DNA of 64,000 bases from Tomocerus qinae (lineage: Eukaryota; Arthropoda; Collembola; Entomobryomorpha; Tomoceridae): positions 111,073,375 to 111,137,374 of the forward strand of contig CM034546.1 of assembly GCA_020055645.1 (NCBI GenBank), given 5' to 3'. A program made the position numbers and the translations under genes. The notes under the pieces are model-generated. The model searched no databases, had not been told where the DNA came from, and saw only the letters and a list, made by a program, of their open reading frames with translations. Below are positions 48,541 to 60,866 of the stretch, in pieces. Positions within the stretch are counted from its first letter, which is position 1. Each line of letters starts with the position of its first letter.

Positions 48541-50419
48541 GACTTTACAATTTTTCATCATCAAACAACATCAATTTACAAATTCAAAATTCACATAACA
48601 AGATTTACGAGACAAATAGATATTGAACATTACAGTCTAATTACAAAAGGAAATATACATTTTACATAATAATACAAGAAAATAAACATAGAAAGAAACA
48701 CTTTCACTTCCTCTAGGTGTAATCTCCTCCAGTAAACATTTTCCGGTGTCGATACTCCTCGATATACTCTCCCCCTCCTCCAGAAATTGGCATTCTAGTA
48801 CTTGAAATCCATTGAATCCACTAGTAGGTGGTAGTAGTCCTTAGAATCCTTTCTCGTACGACAATTATCCATTTACTCGTTTGACAGTCATCCACTTTCT
48901 CGTACGACAATAATCCATCTCCAATTTTCTTCGTCTTTAAAGTGCAGACATTTCTTCGCCTAATCCTCGAGAACAACATTTTGATTCTCATACGACATTT
49001 TTTTGAAATTTTTCATTTTACAAAAAATTTCTCCAGTGGTAGCTTCGTTTTGTAGTAGCATGCTTAATCAATTCATCATTCACTGCGACCCGGGCTCGAA
49101 CTCGAGACTGACGGATCCACTTAACAAGAACCATTTTGGTTACAAATATCCACCACTATCATCAACAACATAATCATCTGCAGGCACAGCCATCGCGCAT
49201 GCAGGAAACTTAATTACTATCATCACATAGATATAGCAAATCACAAATTTCAGGCAGGCTACCAATTTAAAACATGAGATGCAATCCATAGAGAAGAAAT
49301 AAGAAGTGAGTTCAGGGTGTCTACAACAGACTGAAATATTTCCTCGGATGGCGATTCTTCATAGATCCCAAAATATTTCCGAAAAGTTGCTTTTCTGCGA
49401 CGGCTTTTCGTATTCTATAATGGCGAAGAAAAGAGACGAGGTATATTTCCCCAGCATCTTTGGTTGAAATTCTTCATCTGAGAATAACATCTCGCTATAC
49501 CACAGGTACATTCGCATAAAAATTAAATTAAGGACTTTTTGAGATTATCTTTAGTTTTTGTCATGCACTTTCTTCATATATGGAATGAATTCAATCTACA
49601 AACGTTCAACAAATTTCTCACATTCTTTGCGGTTCAGAGGACGGTTAGTTTTTCTGTCAGGTTGTTACTGGTTAGAGTATCTTCATTATTTGGTCTCTCA
49701 CTAGGTGGCAGTGTGATTACTGGTTTTCTTATTTCTTATCAATGGTATCTTTACTAGTGACATGCGATTGTTGAGTTTTGTATTATAGCTGGTAGCAGAA
49801 TTTCAATAAGGAGACAAGTTTTGCAGTAAGTTAGCATTTTTCAGAATAGCGGGAACATTACTGGTAAATTTTTCGGTTTTTAGAATCCAATCAACTATTT
49901 AACTTCTTCTCCTGGCTCAAATCGGTCGTAAAAATTTGATGACAATTTTCCATAGCAGTTGGTTTTCTTCCCCCTCCGACGGCAGTTTCTCCTCTCCATA
50001 GCATTCATGGTGTGAATTTCATCAAAAATGTTTACTTTAAATTGGTTACCGTGAATTACAAAACTGGTAATCGGTTGGCAAAAACGAATAAATAACTGGT
50101 AGATAATAGAGATTTTCATTAAACAACATTACTAGTCCTCCATCTGTTACGATAGTTTCGATTTTCCAGTTGATATAGCAGATTTAATAGTAAATGCGTA
50201 CATTTTCAGATCCGAATTTTCCAGCAGCAGCAATAGACGGCGTAAAGTTTTTGACAAAAGAGTAGGCATATAGAATTTCGGGTACTTTAGTCACTGATGA
50301 AATACTGCTAAAATTATTCCAGCGTACTACTCAGTATAACGGAACGGCTATACCTACCGAGTACGAAGAATAAGCAAAATATTTTTAACAGTGTGCATGT
50401 AGATTAGTGCTCGTGAACC
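48541..50419 (-). other. Interior of the retroelement, non-coding
   Basis: About 1.9 kb of AT-rich sequence. The longest frames are about 70-75 codons and lack zinc-knuckle, aspartic protease, reverse transcriptase YxDD or integrase motifs. GC-rich patches lie at 49085-49120 and 49180-49205. Confidence 0.7.
49085..49105 (-). other. B-box-like motif inside the retroelement
   Basis: The minus strand reads GAGTTCGAGCCCGGGTCGC, close to the tRNA/SINE B box (GGTTCGANNCC). The flanks do not fold into a proper T arm and no clear A box was seen at the right distance. It could be a captured tRNA or SINE fragment, or coincidence. Confidence 0.25.
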
Positions 50420-50437
50420 AAGTTGGACCGGCCCCCA
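50420..50437 (-). other. Probable primer-binding site
   Basis: On the minus strand, 2 nt after the LTR end, TGGGGGCCGGTCC starts with the TGG expected to pair with a tRNA CCA end. The first seven bases and several later ones agree with sites that use tRNA-Pro, but the 3' part (AACTT) does not fit, so the primer tRNA is not settled. Confidence 0.6.
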
Positions 50438-50439
50438 AT

Positions 50440-50833
50440 TGTAACACAAAATGTGTGTATCCCGGGTTCCCTCGGCACGGCAACTAAAACTACTGATGAA
50501 TTTAGCAGTGCACTGAGTGCAGTGCAAGATTATGCAATACCAAAGTATGCAGTGATGGTAGTATGCCAAATAAATAGGCTGATGCTATTTAGGCAGAGAA
50601 CTACGAGAGTCTCAATAAGAGAGAGAGCCTGTCTCCGGAACGGGAGCAGGAGGAGAAGATCTTCTGAGAGAAGAAATGCTTCTGAGGGAAAATGGCCCTC
50701 GGACAACTGTTTATATATGAAGAAGCTCCTCCTCTCCCAAAATTACTTTGTTGCCATTGGCTAGGCCAAATGGAACATTCCAAGTTGTTTCCAAACAACT
50801 GGAAACCTAGGAAACGAATCGGCATTCGTGACA
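50440..50833 (-). repeat. 5' LTR with promoter (in element orientation)
   Basis: Identical partner of 48107-48500. On the minus strand it carries a CCAAT box (complement of 50756-50760) about 40 bp before a TATA box (TATATAA, complement of 50711-50717), followed by an initiator-like CTCAGAAG. This supports transcription on the minus strand. Confidence 0.9.
50711..50717 (-). promoter_or_regulatory. TATA box of the retroelement LTR
   Basis: TATATAAAC on the minus strand, with CCAAT upstream. The same sequence occurs in the other LTR at 48378-48384. Confidence 0.6.
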
Positions 50834-50837
50834 GTAC
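50834..50837. repeat. Target-site duplication GTAC, right copy
   Basis: GTAC immediately after the right LTR, matching 48103-48106. Confidence 0.9.
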
Positions 50838-53800
50838 ATAGACTCAATGGTTTAACGTCCACTCAGTCTCGACTCCTATTTATCTTGGGAAATTATATAC
50901 TCAACTACACAGAGAATTCAAGGGAGAAAGAGACTAAACTATATAATCCTATCGAATAACTTTCTGCTTGTAGCTTTTTCTTTTCTCCTTTGACATGATA
51001 TGCGGGAAATACATATGGTGAAATATATTTATACTGCCACACACATCTGTATAGACTCAGTTTCTACCTACATATAGAGGTTATATCTATTTTTTCGCAA
51101 CGTTATTAATTTTTCCGGATTGAAAGGCAGTTTGCTTATGCCCGTTAGGCAAATAGGCAAAAGCAAACAGATCCACTACAGTAAAGCAACTACGACTCTT
51201 CAATTTGTCCATATGTACAGGATTTTGTGCTCGAGATTAACTGTAGCTCTATCCTTTTTGCTACATGTGCCTTACCTGAGTTCAACATACCGGATACAGA
51301 TTTACATAAAGCATGCATAGGTATATGGGTGATACTTAGTTTGCATTACCTTCGCTTAGCTCGTAGATTCACTATTGCCGGCATATGAGCAACGAGATTA
51401 AAGTCGAGGCTGAATAGAGCTATCATGAGCTGCTTTCAAAGAGTGTGGCATACAAAGGATTTAAAATAGGCAGCAATGGTAAAGCTAACCCCTGCCCTTA
51501 TTTATACTGTTTTATACTCTGAACCTACTCCATTTATCGTTTAATAAAATGAAACAGACAAATGAGCACCGGATTTAGTTTAAATGCGACAATCGACTGG
51601 AAAAATACATCTAAATATATTGTATACATATTATAATTATTATTGTACTCAGGAACACTAACTGAAATTGGAACTTAATATGAATGTCTCTCTTTTCAGT
51701 AATTTACTCAAATAGATTTTGAATTCATTGGCTTTGAATTATATTTGAAGTAGGTTAGTATTGCGGGAATTTATAACGAAACAAGGAGGTAAAAATGATA
51801 AAAAGAATTCTGCAAAGCCTGCCGGTAACTGGAAGTATGTGTACTTATGGCATAGTTTAATGGGGAAATTACATGGTTTTGTACGTGCTTGTTATGCTGC
51901 CATTTACACTGGTGAAGATGAAAGTGAGCATAACCAGAACTCTAGGCAATTTGTATAAAAATAACATAATGAGTGAACTAAATATTATAGTGTAAGGAAC
52001 TTTGAAAATCACATATCTCCTCGTGACCTTATGATTTGTTCATTTAAATGTATTGGTATGTAAAGCGAAGGATGATTCAGTAAGTAGTGCTGGGTCTTGA
52101 CGGACGTTTTAGTAAAAAATGTGTAGGTACTATCTCAACGAGATATAAATTACATGGTATATAGAAGAACACATTGCTTGTTTGTAAGGCATGTAGCATT
52201 AAAGAGATTTCCTTTGTAGGAAGGTGTAAATATTAGAGATGATATTGTATGGAAGTATAAGCTACTATATCTGTTAGTAGGAAAGTGAATTTGTGTAAAA
52301 TCTAAATATAGGATCATGTAGCATTAAATTTGGGTGCAGGTGTGTTCTGTATAGACATTTGATGCAGCTAAAATGTAGAGTAAGGAGATAGGGAGTGGAG
52401 GAATCTCGTTTGGTTGTCTTTTGGCAAAGTCTGTGCGGGAGTGAGTGCTGCGTTAAGAAAAATGCTGAGGGAAGCAGACACAAAAATGTATCCTCGGGAT
52501 AATGTTCCCTGGTTGGTTGGTTTAAGGCGTCTTGAATAGATAGGTAAGGTTGTAAACCGAATTCAGGCTATCGTCAATGGTAGAGTACCATAACAGGAAT
52601 GCTAACAAACGAGTCTGCTTGGTGATCTTCATGGCACCAGGTACATTCACTAAGTACGAAGTAAAAAGCTGATTCGAGTTGACAGGAAAGAAATCACGAT
52701 GAAAGTTTTCCAAAGTTGCTCGTCAGGCTGGTAGAGTGGGGCCGAAATAAAATAAAATGGTGTAGTATACCTAAGTGAGCTTGAGAGGAGGATTTCTGGG
52801 AAAATGCATGTCTTTGCTTTTGCTCCGTGCTGAGTAGTTCAGTTCAGTTGAGTTCGCCTCAGCTCTCTTCTCTCCTATTCACCTTACGTGAAGGTGAATT
52901 TATTGGCTAGCCCAGGCAAGTGATGAAATTAAAAATAATGGCTCTGTTGATACCAGATTAATTCTTACTTTTAGTAAGTGCATTGCATCAACTACGAATG
53001 TAGCTACCTACAGACATTTCTGGCCCGAGCTCCTATTTGTAAAACTGGAAGCTTATATCCCAGACACTTTTATACTTCTCCTTCGCCCACCTACTACTTA
53101 TATATACTTATTACGAACATTATATTCTGATCTCTCCCTCTGAAAAGCGTAGTGAATGTATCAATTTAATTTACCTAGCTAGGTGTCTACTAGTGTCTAC
53201 TATTCTGTAGTTAAGTGTATATCCAGCATACCTCCTAGAATTTGAGCAAGTAGAACTACATAACAGAGTAACAAGCACTCTGAATCTATTTGCTAATTTC
53301 TATATTGTATTTGACAATGGGCAGAAATCCAATTGCACAAATTAATGTTTTTCTAGCTGGAAAATGAAATGTATGTTCCTACCTTATCTTCATTTAACAT
53401 CGTATTACATGACATTAGTATATAGCTTAGATGTATAGAGTTTTTCCTTGAGGTTGCTTATAGAAATGTTGTGTATAGTGTGCAAAGATGAAATATAATG
53501 TGTTTGTGTACTACTTATTGTTAGGTGTATGTAAAGTTTAGTTGAGAGTGTAGTGCAGTTGAAAAATATCCTATTTCGTGGCGAAATATGAGTTGAGGAC
53601 GAAGCACCTGCGAAAATACTTGAAGCGAAATGCAGCTGTGACAGTATTATGAAAGTGTGAACCAAGAGCACGTCTCCTCACTTTTGTTGCATCTTGAATC
53701 TGAATGTTGTATTCGATCACTCAGGCCAGGCACATTTGAGCTACGGATTTCTTGAGACTTTTCCCTTGAGTAGTATACACACCTTATATTGGAGTAGACA

Positions 53801-54200
53801 CATACTACCTAGGTAGGGAATGTGTTGTAATACTTAGTCAAGTCAGCGTCATGGCATTGGCAATTCATCCTACTACAATTCCCATTCCGACTATATGAAA
53901 AATGGTAGAAGCCTGAATGTATATAGAATGGATATTTTAATGTGCCTAATATAAGTAGTAGGGATATATACCAAGGAAGACAGAAAGAGAACAGAAGTAG
54001 AGAATCAAGAATGACAGAGGTGACTGGGTAGTTTAGGATTGTATTTGTAGGCTTAGTAGTTGGGTGGTGTACCTAGATATCTACCTTCTGTTGGGGCCTG
54101 GTAGGTAATGTAGGAGAAAGGCTAAACCAATTCACTTTTTCCAAAGGATTTATCCGAAACTTTTACCTGCTGCTTACACAAAACGTACAGATTTGTGGCT
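50838..54200. other. Non-coding sequence right of the retroelement
   Basis: Short frames only. One + strand frame (51761-51958, GTG/TTG-type start, with segment NWKYVYLWHSLMGKLHGFV) looks mildly protein-like but has no ATG at its start and no assigned splice sites. Nothing recognised. Confidence 0.35.
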
Positions 54201-54226
54201 TCCAGTTGGCAATCTTTAGCATTCTA

Positions 54227-54250
54227 ATGGAACGACGCAGTGGCAGTGAG
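54227..54250 (+). CDS. Candidate tiny first coding exon (MERRSGSE)
   Basis: ATG at 54227 opens eight codons ending at a consensus donor (AGTGAG|GTAAGT, GT at 54251). A TTCCAG acceptor-like site ends at 54203. It is 164 bp before another exon candidate at 54414, but the phases do not join in an open frame, so they are not obviously the same transcript. Confidence 0.2.
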
Positions 54251-54413
54251 GTAAGTGAGTGGGCTGTGGATTTCATTGCAGGATTTAAAAAAAGATCCGG
54301 ACTTGTGAGATATATGTGTTTGCTAACAACATTGTATCAATGTTTAGGAAGAGCTTGATAGACGTTGTTGCGGCTACATCTACCTATTTATCCTACCTAC
54401 ATAACTTACATAG

Positions 54414-54484
54414 TCGTCGTCGTGGCCTCGTCGAGGAAACGAGCGTTAGGTTCAGGATGGGATAGGAAAAGGAGAGACGCAATG
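54414..54484 (+). CDS. Candidate internal exon, 71 bp, CpG-rich
   Basis: Seen: a long pyrimidine-rich acceptor (TTTATCCTACCTACATAACTTACATAG would be its core, ending 54413) is followed by 71 bp with several CpGs and a consensus donor (CAATG|GTAAGT, GT at 54485). Of the three phases only the one with two leading bases stays open, which is exactly what the phase-1 donor at 4747 needs. It would encode V plus a basic peptide containing ASSRKRALGSGWDRKRR. It exits in phase 0. Inferred: best candidate in the window for a second, possibly alternative, exon of the zfh1-like gene. The peptide does not resemble the acidic segment that follows the motif in vertebrate ZEBs, so confidence is modest. A CCTCG-T-CGAGG hairpin lies inside. 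Confidence 0.33.
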
Positions 54485-54999
54485 GTAAGTTCAATGCTGC
54501 GGGAAGGATCTATGAGCCGTGTGAATAGAGGTTAGCTCCAGAACTGAAATATATACATAAGTAGATACGCATTAGCTTCGTAAGTGTATTGATACTTACT
54601 TGACTACCTATAGAAATAAAATGCAGACTAGGGACTCCAGCTTTCTTCAGACCATTTCCACTTTGTGCCTGATTTACAAGAGTTTTCTCTCTCATGTTAT
54701 ACTTCACGTTCACTTACCTAGAAAGTAAGTCTACGCGAAAGCTCAATGACTAGCATAGGCATTGTTCTACATAACTCCCTTCATTCTATTAAGCACTTAC
54801 CTTCTCTCTATTTTCTCTTTCTTTACTTTACAAGACTCTGCAGCCGAATTCAATGCAAGCCTATTCACTTGATTCTTCCTTCTACAAATCCAAACCTCGC
54901 CTCTCACTCACTCTCGCCCTGTCTTCTTCCATCTCATCTCTTCGCTTTTTTCTATCGCATCCCAACCTTTCACTTTGAATAGAAAATGCTGATTATTAC

Positions 55000-57900
55000 A
55001 CACTTCCTACCAAGGTATGCTCGACATACACATCAAAGACACCTATCCCATCCTCTTTTTATTATTCATATCAAAAGATCAGTCTAGACTAGACGTTTAT
55101 TTATAACTCTATACCATGTTATATCTACCTTCTATCTACTAATGTATGTACATAGATACCTGAATGGTAATTACTTTACTACCTAACCAATTCCTCTTCG
55201 CATAAAATCTTTGCTTAAAATAATTCTGCCAATTATTATTAATTCTTCAGTTTTAGAAGGCACTAATTTTTTTCAGGAACATAATTAATATATGTTAAAG
55301 ATCTAGGTGAAAACTCATAGGATAGTCATATTTAATGGCCAAGTATTGAATTTAAAATGTGTCAAATTGTATAATGACTTATTGATGTAGAATTAATTGT
55401 GTAATTTGCGGGACAATGCTAGTAGTAATTGTGTAGTTAAGAGTTGTGAATTTATATACATAATATCGGACAATAGTAAATGCAGAATGGAATCTCACCT
55501 TCTTGTGATAAGAATATGAGATATGTTCGTTATTGGAAATTAGAGGAATGATTTTGCGGAACGGTAGACATGACCTTGGATTGTTGAGCAAAGTATTTGG
55601 GATATAATAAGATATGTGAATTGTGTAATTGGATGCGGTAGGGTAAAGTAAGGTGGAGAGAATCAGTAAGAAGAAAGGTATGGATGTTCGGTGAGGTTGT
55701 AGGAGACGGAATGAAGTAGCTATGCGATTTCCTAGAGTGGATGCATAGTTATAGTGTGGTATAGAGCGAGATAATTGGAACGCAATAGTTAGGTATGTGC
55801 TTTGAATATGATGAGATGGGTGAAGTTGGGATGAAACAGAAGAGGAGAGGCCAAGAGTGTCGGAGTCGGAATGGAAAGGCGAGTTGAGTTGAGTGAGTAC
55901 TGATATAATATAGTAGGAAATTCTCGAGTGAGAGAATGGAATGGAAGAAGGGAGAAGATGGCGATGATGATGCGAGGGAGACAGGACAGAACAGGATGGA
56001 CGTTGAATGAAATACGTAAGGTTATATTCATCTGCTCACCAATTCTAACTTATATCGTAGGTAGGTATGTTCCTAGCTCCCTCCTGTTCCACGCCAGAAG
56101 AATAGGTAAAAGAAGCTTAGGCTAAATGCAAGGCAATGTGAATGTGATGCGGTATTTAAGGGAAGTTAGACAGACTTGAGACTTGAGTAGAGTGCCCTTA
56201 TATACTAGATATTATATATGAATACTTTTATATACAGACATATCTGGCTGTAGGTGTGCTGTGCACATAATATTACGTGAACATTGGATCGACACAAAAG
56301 GGAAGAGTGAGTGAGTGACGGAGTGAGAGGAAGATGTGTGAGTACTAGTTCAAGGGAGAGATAGAGTAGTAGATGCATGTACTATATTGTGTGTTGTGAG
56401 TATATATAGAGTGATCTGTAGAGAGAGAGATCTGGTTTGGCTAGGGCTGCCTGATGGTCTGGCGTTGATTGTACATGTCCGTTTAATGGATTCCTTTGGG
56501 ATGTTCATGGTGGTGTGAGTGAGAGATGAGGAGAAGAAGGGATGCTGATGCTGAGGTTCGTCTACAGAGATCCTGACGCGACGTGTGCATTGATGAAATG
56601 AAAGGTGGGGCGCCAGAAAGGAGAAGCGTTCCAGTGAGGTTCTGTGTAGGTGCGTCCGGGTGATTCTCTATCACTAACGGAATGCATGCCAGCAGTCATG
56701 CGGGTGAAAAGGGAAGCCAGAGCCCTTCCTTGATGTGATGTGATCTCTTATATATTATTCTCTCTATATGTATATATTACCTTTCACATACGTGCTTAAC
56801 TATATCTAAATATATCTAAATATATACAGGGATGCTTACATATTATTACAGATACTTTATGTGTGTATGTTTGTAGACAAGGCTTGAGTTAGTAGGACTT
56901 ATAACGCTCTCAAGCCAACGAGTCTCATATGCTCACCCGGGAATCAATACCCACCGCAATCCGTCATTACCTTCTTGCTTACCTACACACACGACCAAAC
57001 TACCTCATGGCCAGTACTAATATGTATAGTATAACTATATAGTACTCTCATACCATACCTAACATCATTTTGGGTATGCATGTAGTGTCTTCTTATTTTG
57101 TTACCTTATATATATAGTAAATATATATGGCATGGGGAGTGTTGTATGCATAAGAACTAAGTTTGGTTGCGATTAGTTCGGAGGGTGATGGTTTGTTAAG
57201 GTAAGGGAAAAGCATGTGTAGCAGAAGAACGTAAGAAAGATGAGCGAGATGAGAAAGGGAAAAGAAGGAACGGTGAACCTGACTCACAATTAGACTGCTA
57301 GAGAAGTTGAGAGTCCTAGGGTGAAGTGGTATAGTAAAGGAAGGGAAGGCTTTGGAGGTTTGGTTCCGTTGATAAGGATGGACGGAAAGTGAAGAGGGAA
57401 AGAAGTTGCCAACGGCGTTGCCTAACATTACAGAGAGCGAGTCTGTGAATTCCTTCAGCGATGCAACACCTTCCTCCATTTCCATTTAGTACACCTGACA
57501 TGTACCTTCTTTGATGTTGAAATCGGAATTGATTCCACTTTCTCCACTCTCTTCGCTTGATGGATGTTAAAATGCATTGACGTCGTGCTCGAGGTATTTC
57601 TCGTCTCTTCTCCTGACTCCCTCCCTCCTGTCCTTTCCTTATACTGGTAAGTGCCTATATTATTATTATTCTACCACTCACTGTTATGCACTTGACTATA
57701 GAAGCTCTCTCTACTTACATTTTGACATGGTTCTTGCTCCCAGCCCACTATGGATGGCTATTATAGTCATCTTCCTCTTTAGAATTCTATTTCACCTATG
57801 CATAGACACTATCTGTCTATCTGTGCACTCCGGTGAGACTACCTTTTGAACTGTTTTCGTTTTGCTTGATGAATTCCTTGTACTTTCATGCCCATAGTGT

Positions 57901-60000
57901 TAGAAATATCTGAGAAATGCAAAGTAGTGGCTACATGGATATAGTAGCTTGTCGTTTTCAAGAGATAAGAAACACGTTTGGATGTGGATGTTGTTAGTGT
58001 GACTGCAGTTGCCATTATCCTATGTGTCAATATGGATGGACGCTGCTTTGATCAAACCTTCTTGCTTTTGCTGTCAATGGATGAGTGGTTTGCAGAGGTG
58101 TGTGCTCTGCTTCTGTGAGTTATGCTTAGTAGACATGGCAAAGTCCCTCCCACTCGGAAAACGCTAAGTAGTAAGCATATTATCAATCTTATTATACAGC
58201 GTACCTAGTACAATGTAGGAAACATTATTCATCATAAGCGAAGACTAACGATGTCATATCATAAATACCTACATGTATTTGACATAGATGTATTGTTAGG
58301 TAGAGTGTACACGAGAAAGGGAAAGAGATCTGGGATTCCCTAATGCACCTTTAACAACTACAAAATTGGCTGGGTACATACATTCGACTCTGGAGGCTAA
58401 CAAGGTGTTTATCTTGGCTCACTGATTTAGATGCTCTCGTAAAGGTAATAATGTTGCCTCTAGTTGACTACGGAAATTACATTGGACTGATTGTGAGGAG
58501 AGTGGAGTTCAGTTCAACTTGAGAATCCTCCTACTCTCATCTCTCATTCACTTCCTCTACCTACCTACCTATGAGACTACATATACACACATGTACATAC
58601 ACTTCAAGAGCCTTTTTGCAAACGCATACTTCTACACTATCAAAATAAGGATCTGATATACTATAGGTAGGAATGTTGTGCTAGAGCTACCTCAGCCAAC
58701 TAGCCCTGTCCTATCCTATCTACTACTCAAAGTGAGAACAGAGACAGATAGGCTCCGAGTTGATGTAATATTATGGTTCGCTTCGACACTGATACATTGA
58801 TCGCCTTCGTGTGACATTTTGTTTCTTTCATGACGATGACGACAGGAGGACAAGGGGAGCGAACGTGTGAGAGAAAGAGATAAATATATTTGGCATCTCG
58901 AGGCGAATTCCAAGAAGGATACACCAACTTCTTCTCTATATATACACAAAAATAAGTTTTTTTACACAAAAATCCCCTATAGTGTTACCTACTTACAGAT
59001 TGCTACATTATACGGATTCGTAGAAGTGTATTTACGTATGTTACATAAGTGTGCAGATACATTTCCACCGTGTCTTTGCTAGCTATCTGTCTCTTACAAA
59101 CATCAAGGATGTAGTTCTTAGGCTACTAATGTTGTAATGTCTTGTTCTAAGGGTTTGGTTACTTACTGTAAGGAGATATCTTGTACATACTTATATGTAA
59201 TATATATCTGTTCCAAGAAGAGTGGGTACAGTATAAATGGATGTTGATGTTTTTGTTGATGATGATGATTCTGGGGATAGTCCTATTGATATAGCAGTAA
59301 GGTATTATTTACTGATATACTTGGGAATAAAGTATATTAGAGTATGAGTGGCTACTATAAGGTTTCGTGTCCAAAGCAATCGAACTCATTTAGGAGATTG
59401 AAGGGCATTCTTTTGAGAGTAGTAGAAAGTGGACCACGTTATAGAGTTAATAACAGTATAGGTATCATGGTATTTATTACCGTGCTAAATACGTAAGGTA
59501 TGTGACATAAGGTTGTTGAGTCCTGGATGTGAGATATTATTCGTGGAGAGATATTTACCTTGACTCAACATTGTCATAGACATATAAAGGAACGTATTAT
59601 TAGTGCTCAGAAGAGAGAAAATGAGGAGAGCCATTATTTGTTGGAGGTGAAAGGAAGGAAAGGACTGAAAGGAAGTTAACTGAACTGAGTTTTAGTGAAA
59701 GTTTTTGGTCGTATTGATTTTGTGAGGTGCGAATAACATGGGGTGCGTCACCTGTTTAACACTTTCGCCTCTCGACTCCCAATCAAGACTTTCTTCGTAT
59801 CCGTAGGGAATTTCAAGTGAAGTTTCCTCTACGTTGTTACATGCCTTTCTAATAATACAGCTGCGTCACCCTATTTATATGAAGGTGACGGTGATGAAAG
59901 TCTACCTTAGTCATGAACGTATTCCATTTGTAGGTAAATATCTATGTGTATCAAATACTAGGTCTTAACGACAGCTATACATACATTCCAGATATAGGAG
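55000..60000. other. Non-coding stretch with GC patch and purine-rich blocks
   Basis: From about 55600 to 56720 the + strand is G/A-rich with repeated GAGTGAG and GTTGAG strings. A GC-richer patch with CpGs lies at about 56400-56720. A (CTAC)n run is at 58557-58570 and a (GAT)n run near 59258-59270. No gene recognised. Confidence 0.4.
58557..58570. repeat. (CTAC)n microsatellite
   Basis: CTACCTACCTACCT, the complement of the TAGG unit seen at 34152. Confidence 0.75.
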
Positions 60001-60301
60001 TAAATTCCATCTGAACCTCCTCATCGCATCTCACCTCCCTTCTCTTCTGCTCTCCCGTCGTCTCAGCCATTCTGTCTACTTATTTAACTAAGTCTTCCAC
60101 TTCCTTTGCTTTCCATAGCCTTGGCTCATCTTCTCAATGTCTATAGAACAGACATTTTCTTTCTACCTGAACCACTTTGTGCTATAATACATCCTGCAGT
60201 TTACTCAAGTGATGCAATGCTTACTTAGCACAATAGCTTCCTAGTATTACCGCCTCCTGCTCTTCTCCTCCTCCTCCTTTCCAAATCTTTCCTCAGGATA
60301 T

Positions 60302-60348
60302 TTCATTCTATTTATTCTCTACTTCCTAGACGTGCCTTCAGGTAAAAG
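60302..60348 (+). other. Recursive-splice-like site or acceptor
   Basis: A long T/C-rich tract runs to GTGCCTTCAG at 60341 and is followed at once by GTAAAAG. The acceptor half is excellent and the donor half is moderate. It lies only about 500 bp before the stronger site at 60855, inside a pyrimidine-rich block (about 60000-60370), so the tract may be compositional. Confidence 0.28.
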
Positions 60349-60826
60349 ACACTTTTATTACTTTCCATTTCTGACAACTCAGTCCAAATTACGTTACGCT
60401 ACAAATAGCTATCCATTATATTATCTACTTTGTTATAGACAATGTACATTTGTACAAATCAACGTTCATTGAAACAAAATGTTTAGATGTCTACCGTGAT
60501 ACAATTTGTCTAGCTGTCTTAAATTAGTGCAGGTGTCATGCTCACTTAACCCTACTAAACAGTAAGAAGGGTATACCATTTTGATTTGCTTCTGTAACAG
60601 GAGTGTAATGAACAAGGGTTGTTTATTGACTCATTAAATACTACTACTTACCATTTATTACAGGTGCTAGTATAATATTATTCAATGATTGCTGTTTTTT
60701 TTGGAAGAATAACAACTAATGTTAACATCCAATTAGCATATATCGATGTCACTGTGTCGTGCCATTTTATACAATGTTAAAAAAATTACATGTGAAGTTA
60801 ATTATAATTGGTTATTTGTATGATGT

Positions 60827-60866
60827 AACTAATAAACTTTTTTTATATATTGCAGGTAAGAAAAAA
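60827..60866 (+). other. Strong recursive-splice-like site with branch point
   Basis: A branch-point-like CTAAT at 60829-60833 is followed by a T-rich tract, then TTGCAG directly abutting GTAAGA at 60855|60856. All three parts of a ratchet point (branch, pyrimidine tract with AG, consensus donor) are at normal spacing. Alternatively it is a plain acceptor for an exon starting GTAAGAAAA. In phase 1 that exon would stay open for only about 15 codons before TGA, which makes the recursive reading more attractive. Confidence 0.5.

Larger units (their letters stand above)
48107..50833 (-). mobile_element. Non-autonomous LTR retroelement, 2,727 bp, recently inserted
   Basis: Seen: two 394 bp direct repeats, identical at every base I compared, begin TGTAAC and end GTGACA on the + strand and enclose 1,939 bp. 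The 4 bp GTAC is duplicated at 48103-48106 and 50834-50837. On the minus strand a tRNA-type primer site follows the 5' LTR by 2 nt and a purine tract abuts the 3' LTR, so transcription runs right to left, antisense to the zfh1-like gene. The interior has only short frames; I find no gag, protease, reverse transcriptase, integrase or envelope. Known: a 4 bp duplication fits Ty3/gypsy-like integration, but superfamily cannot be set without coding sequence. Inferred: a short-interior derivative (TRIM/LARD-type in structure) that must borrow proteins from an autonomous relative elsewhere. Identical LTRs mean a young insertion. Confidence 0.92.
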
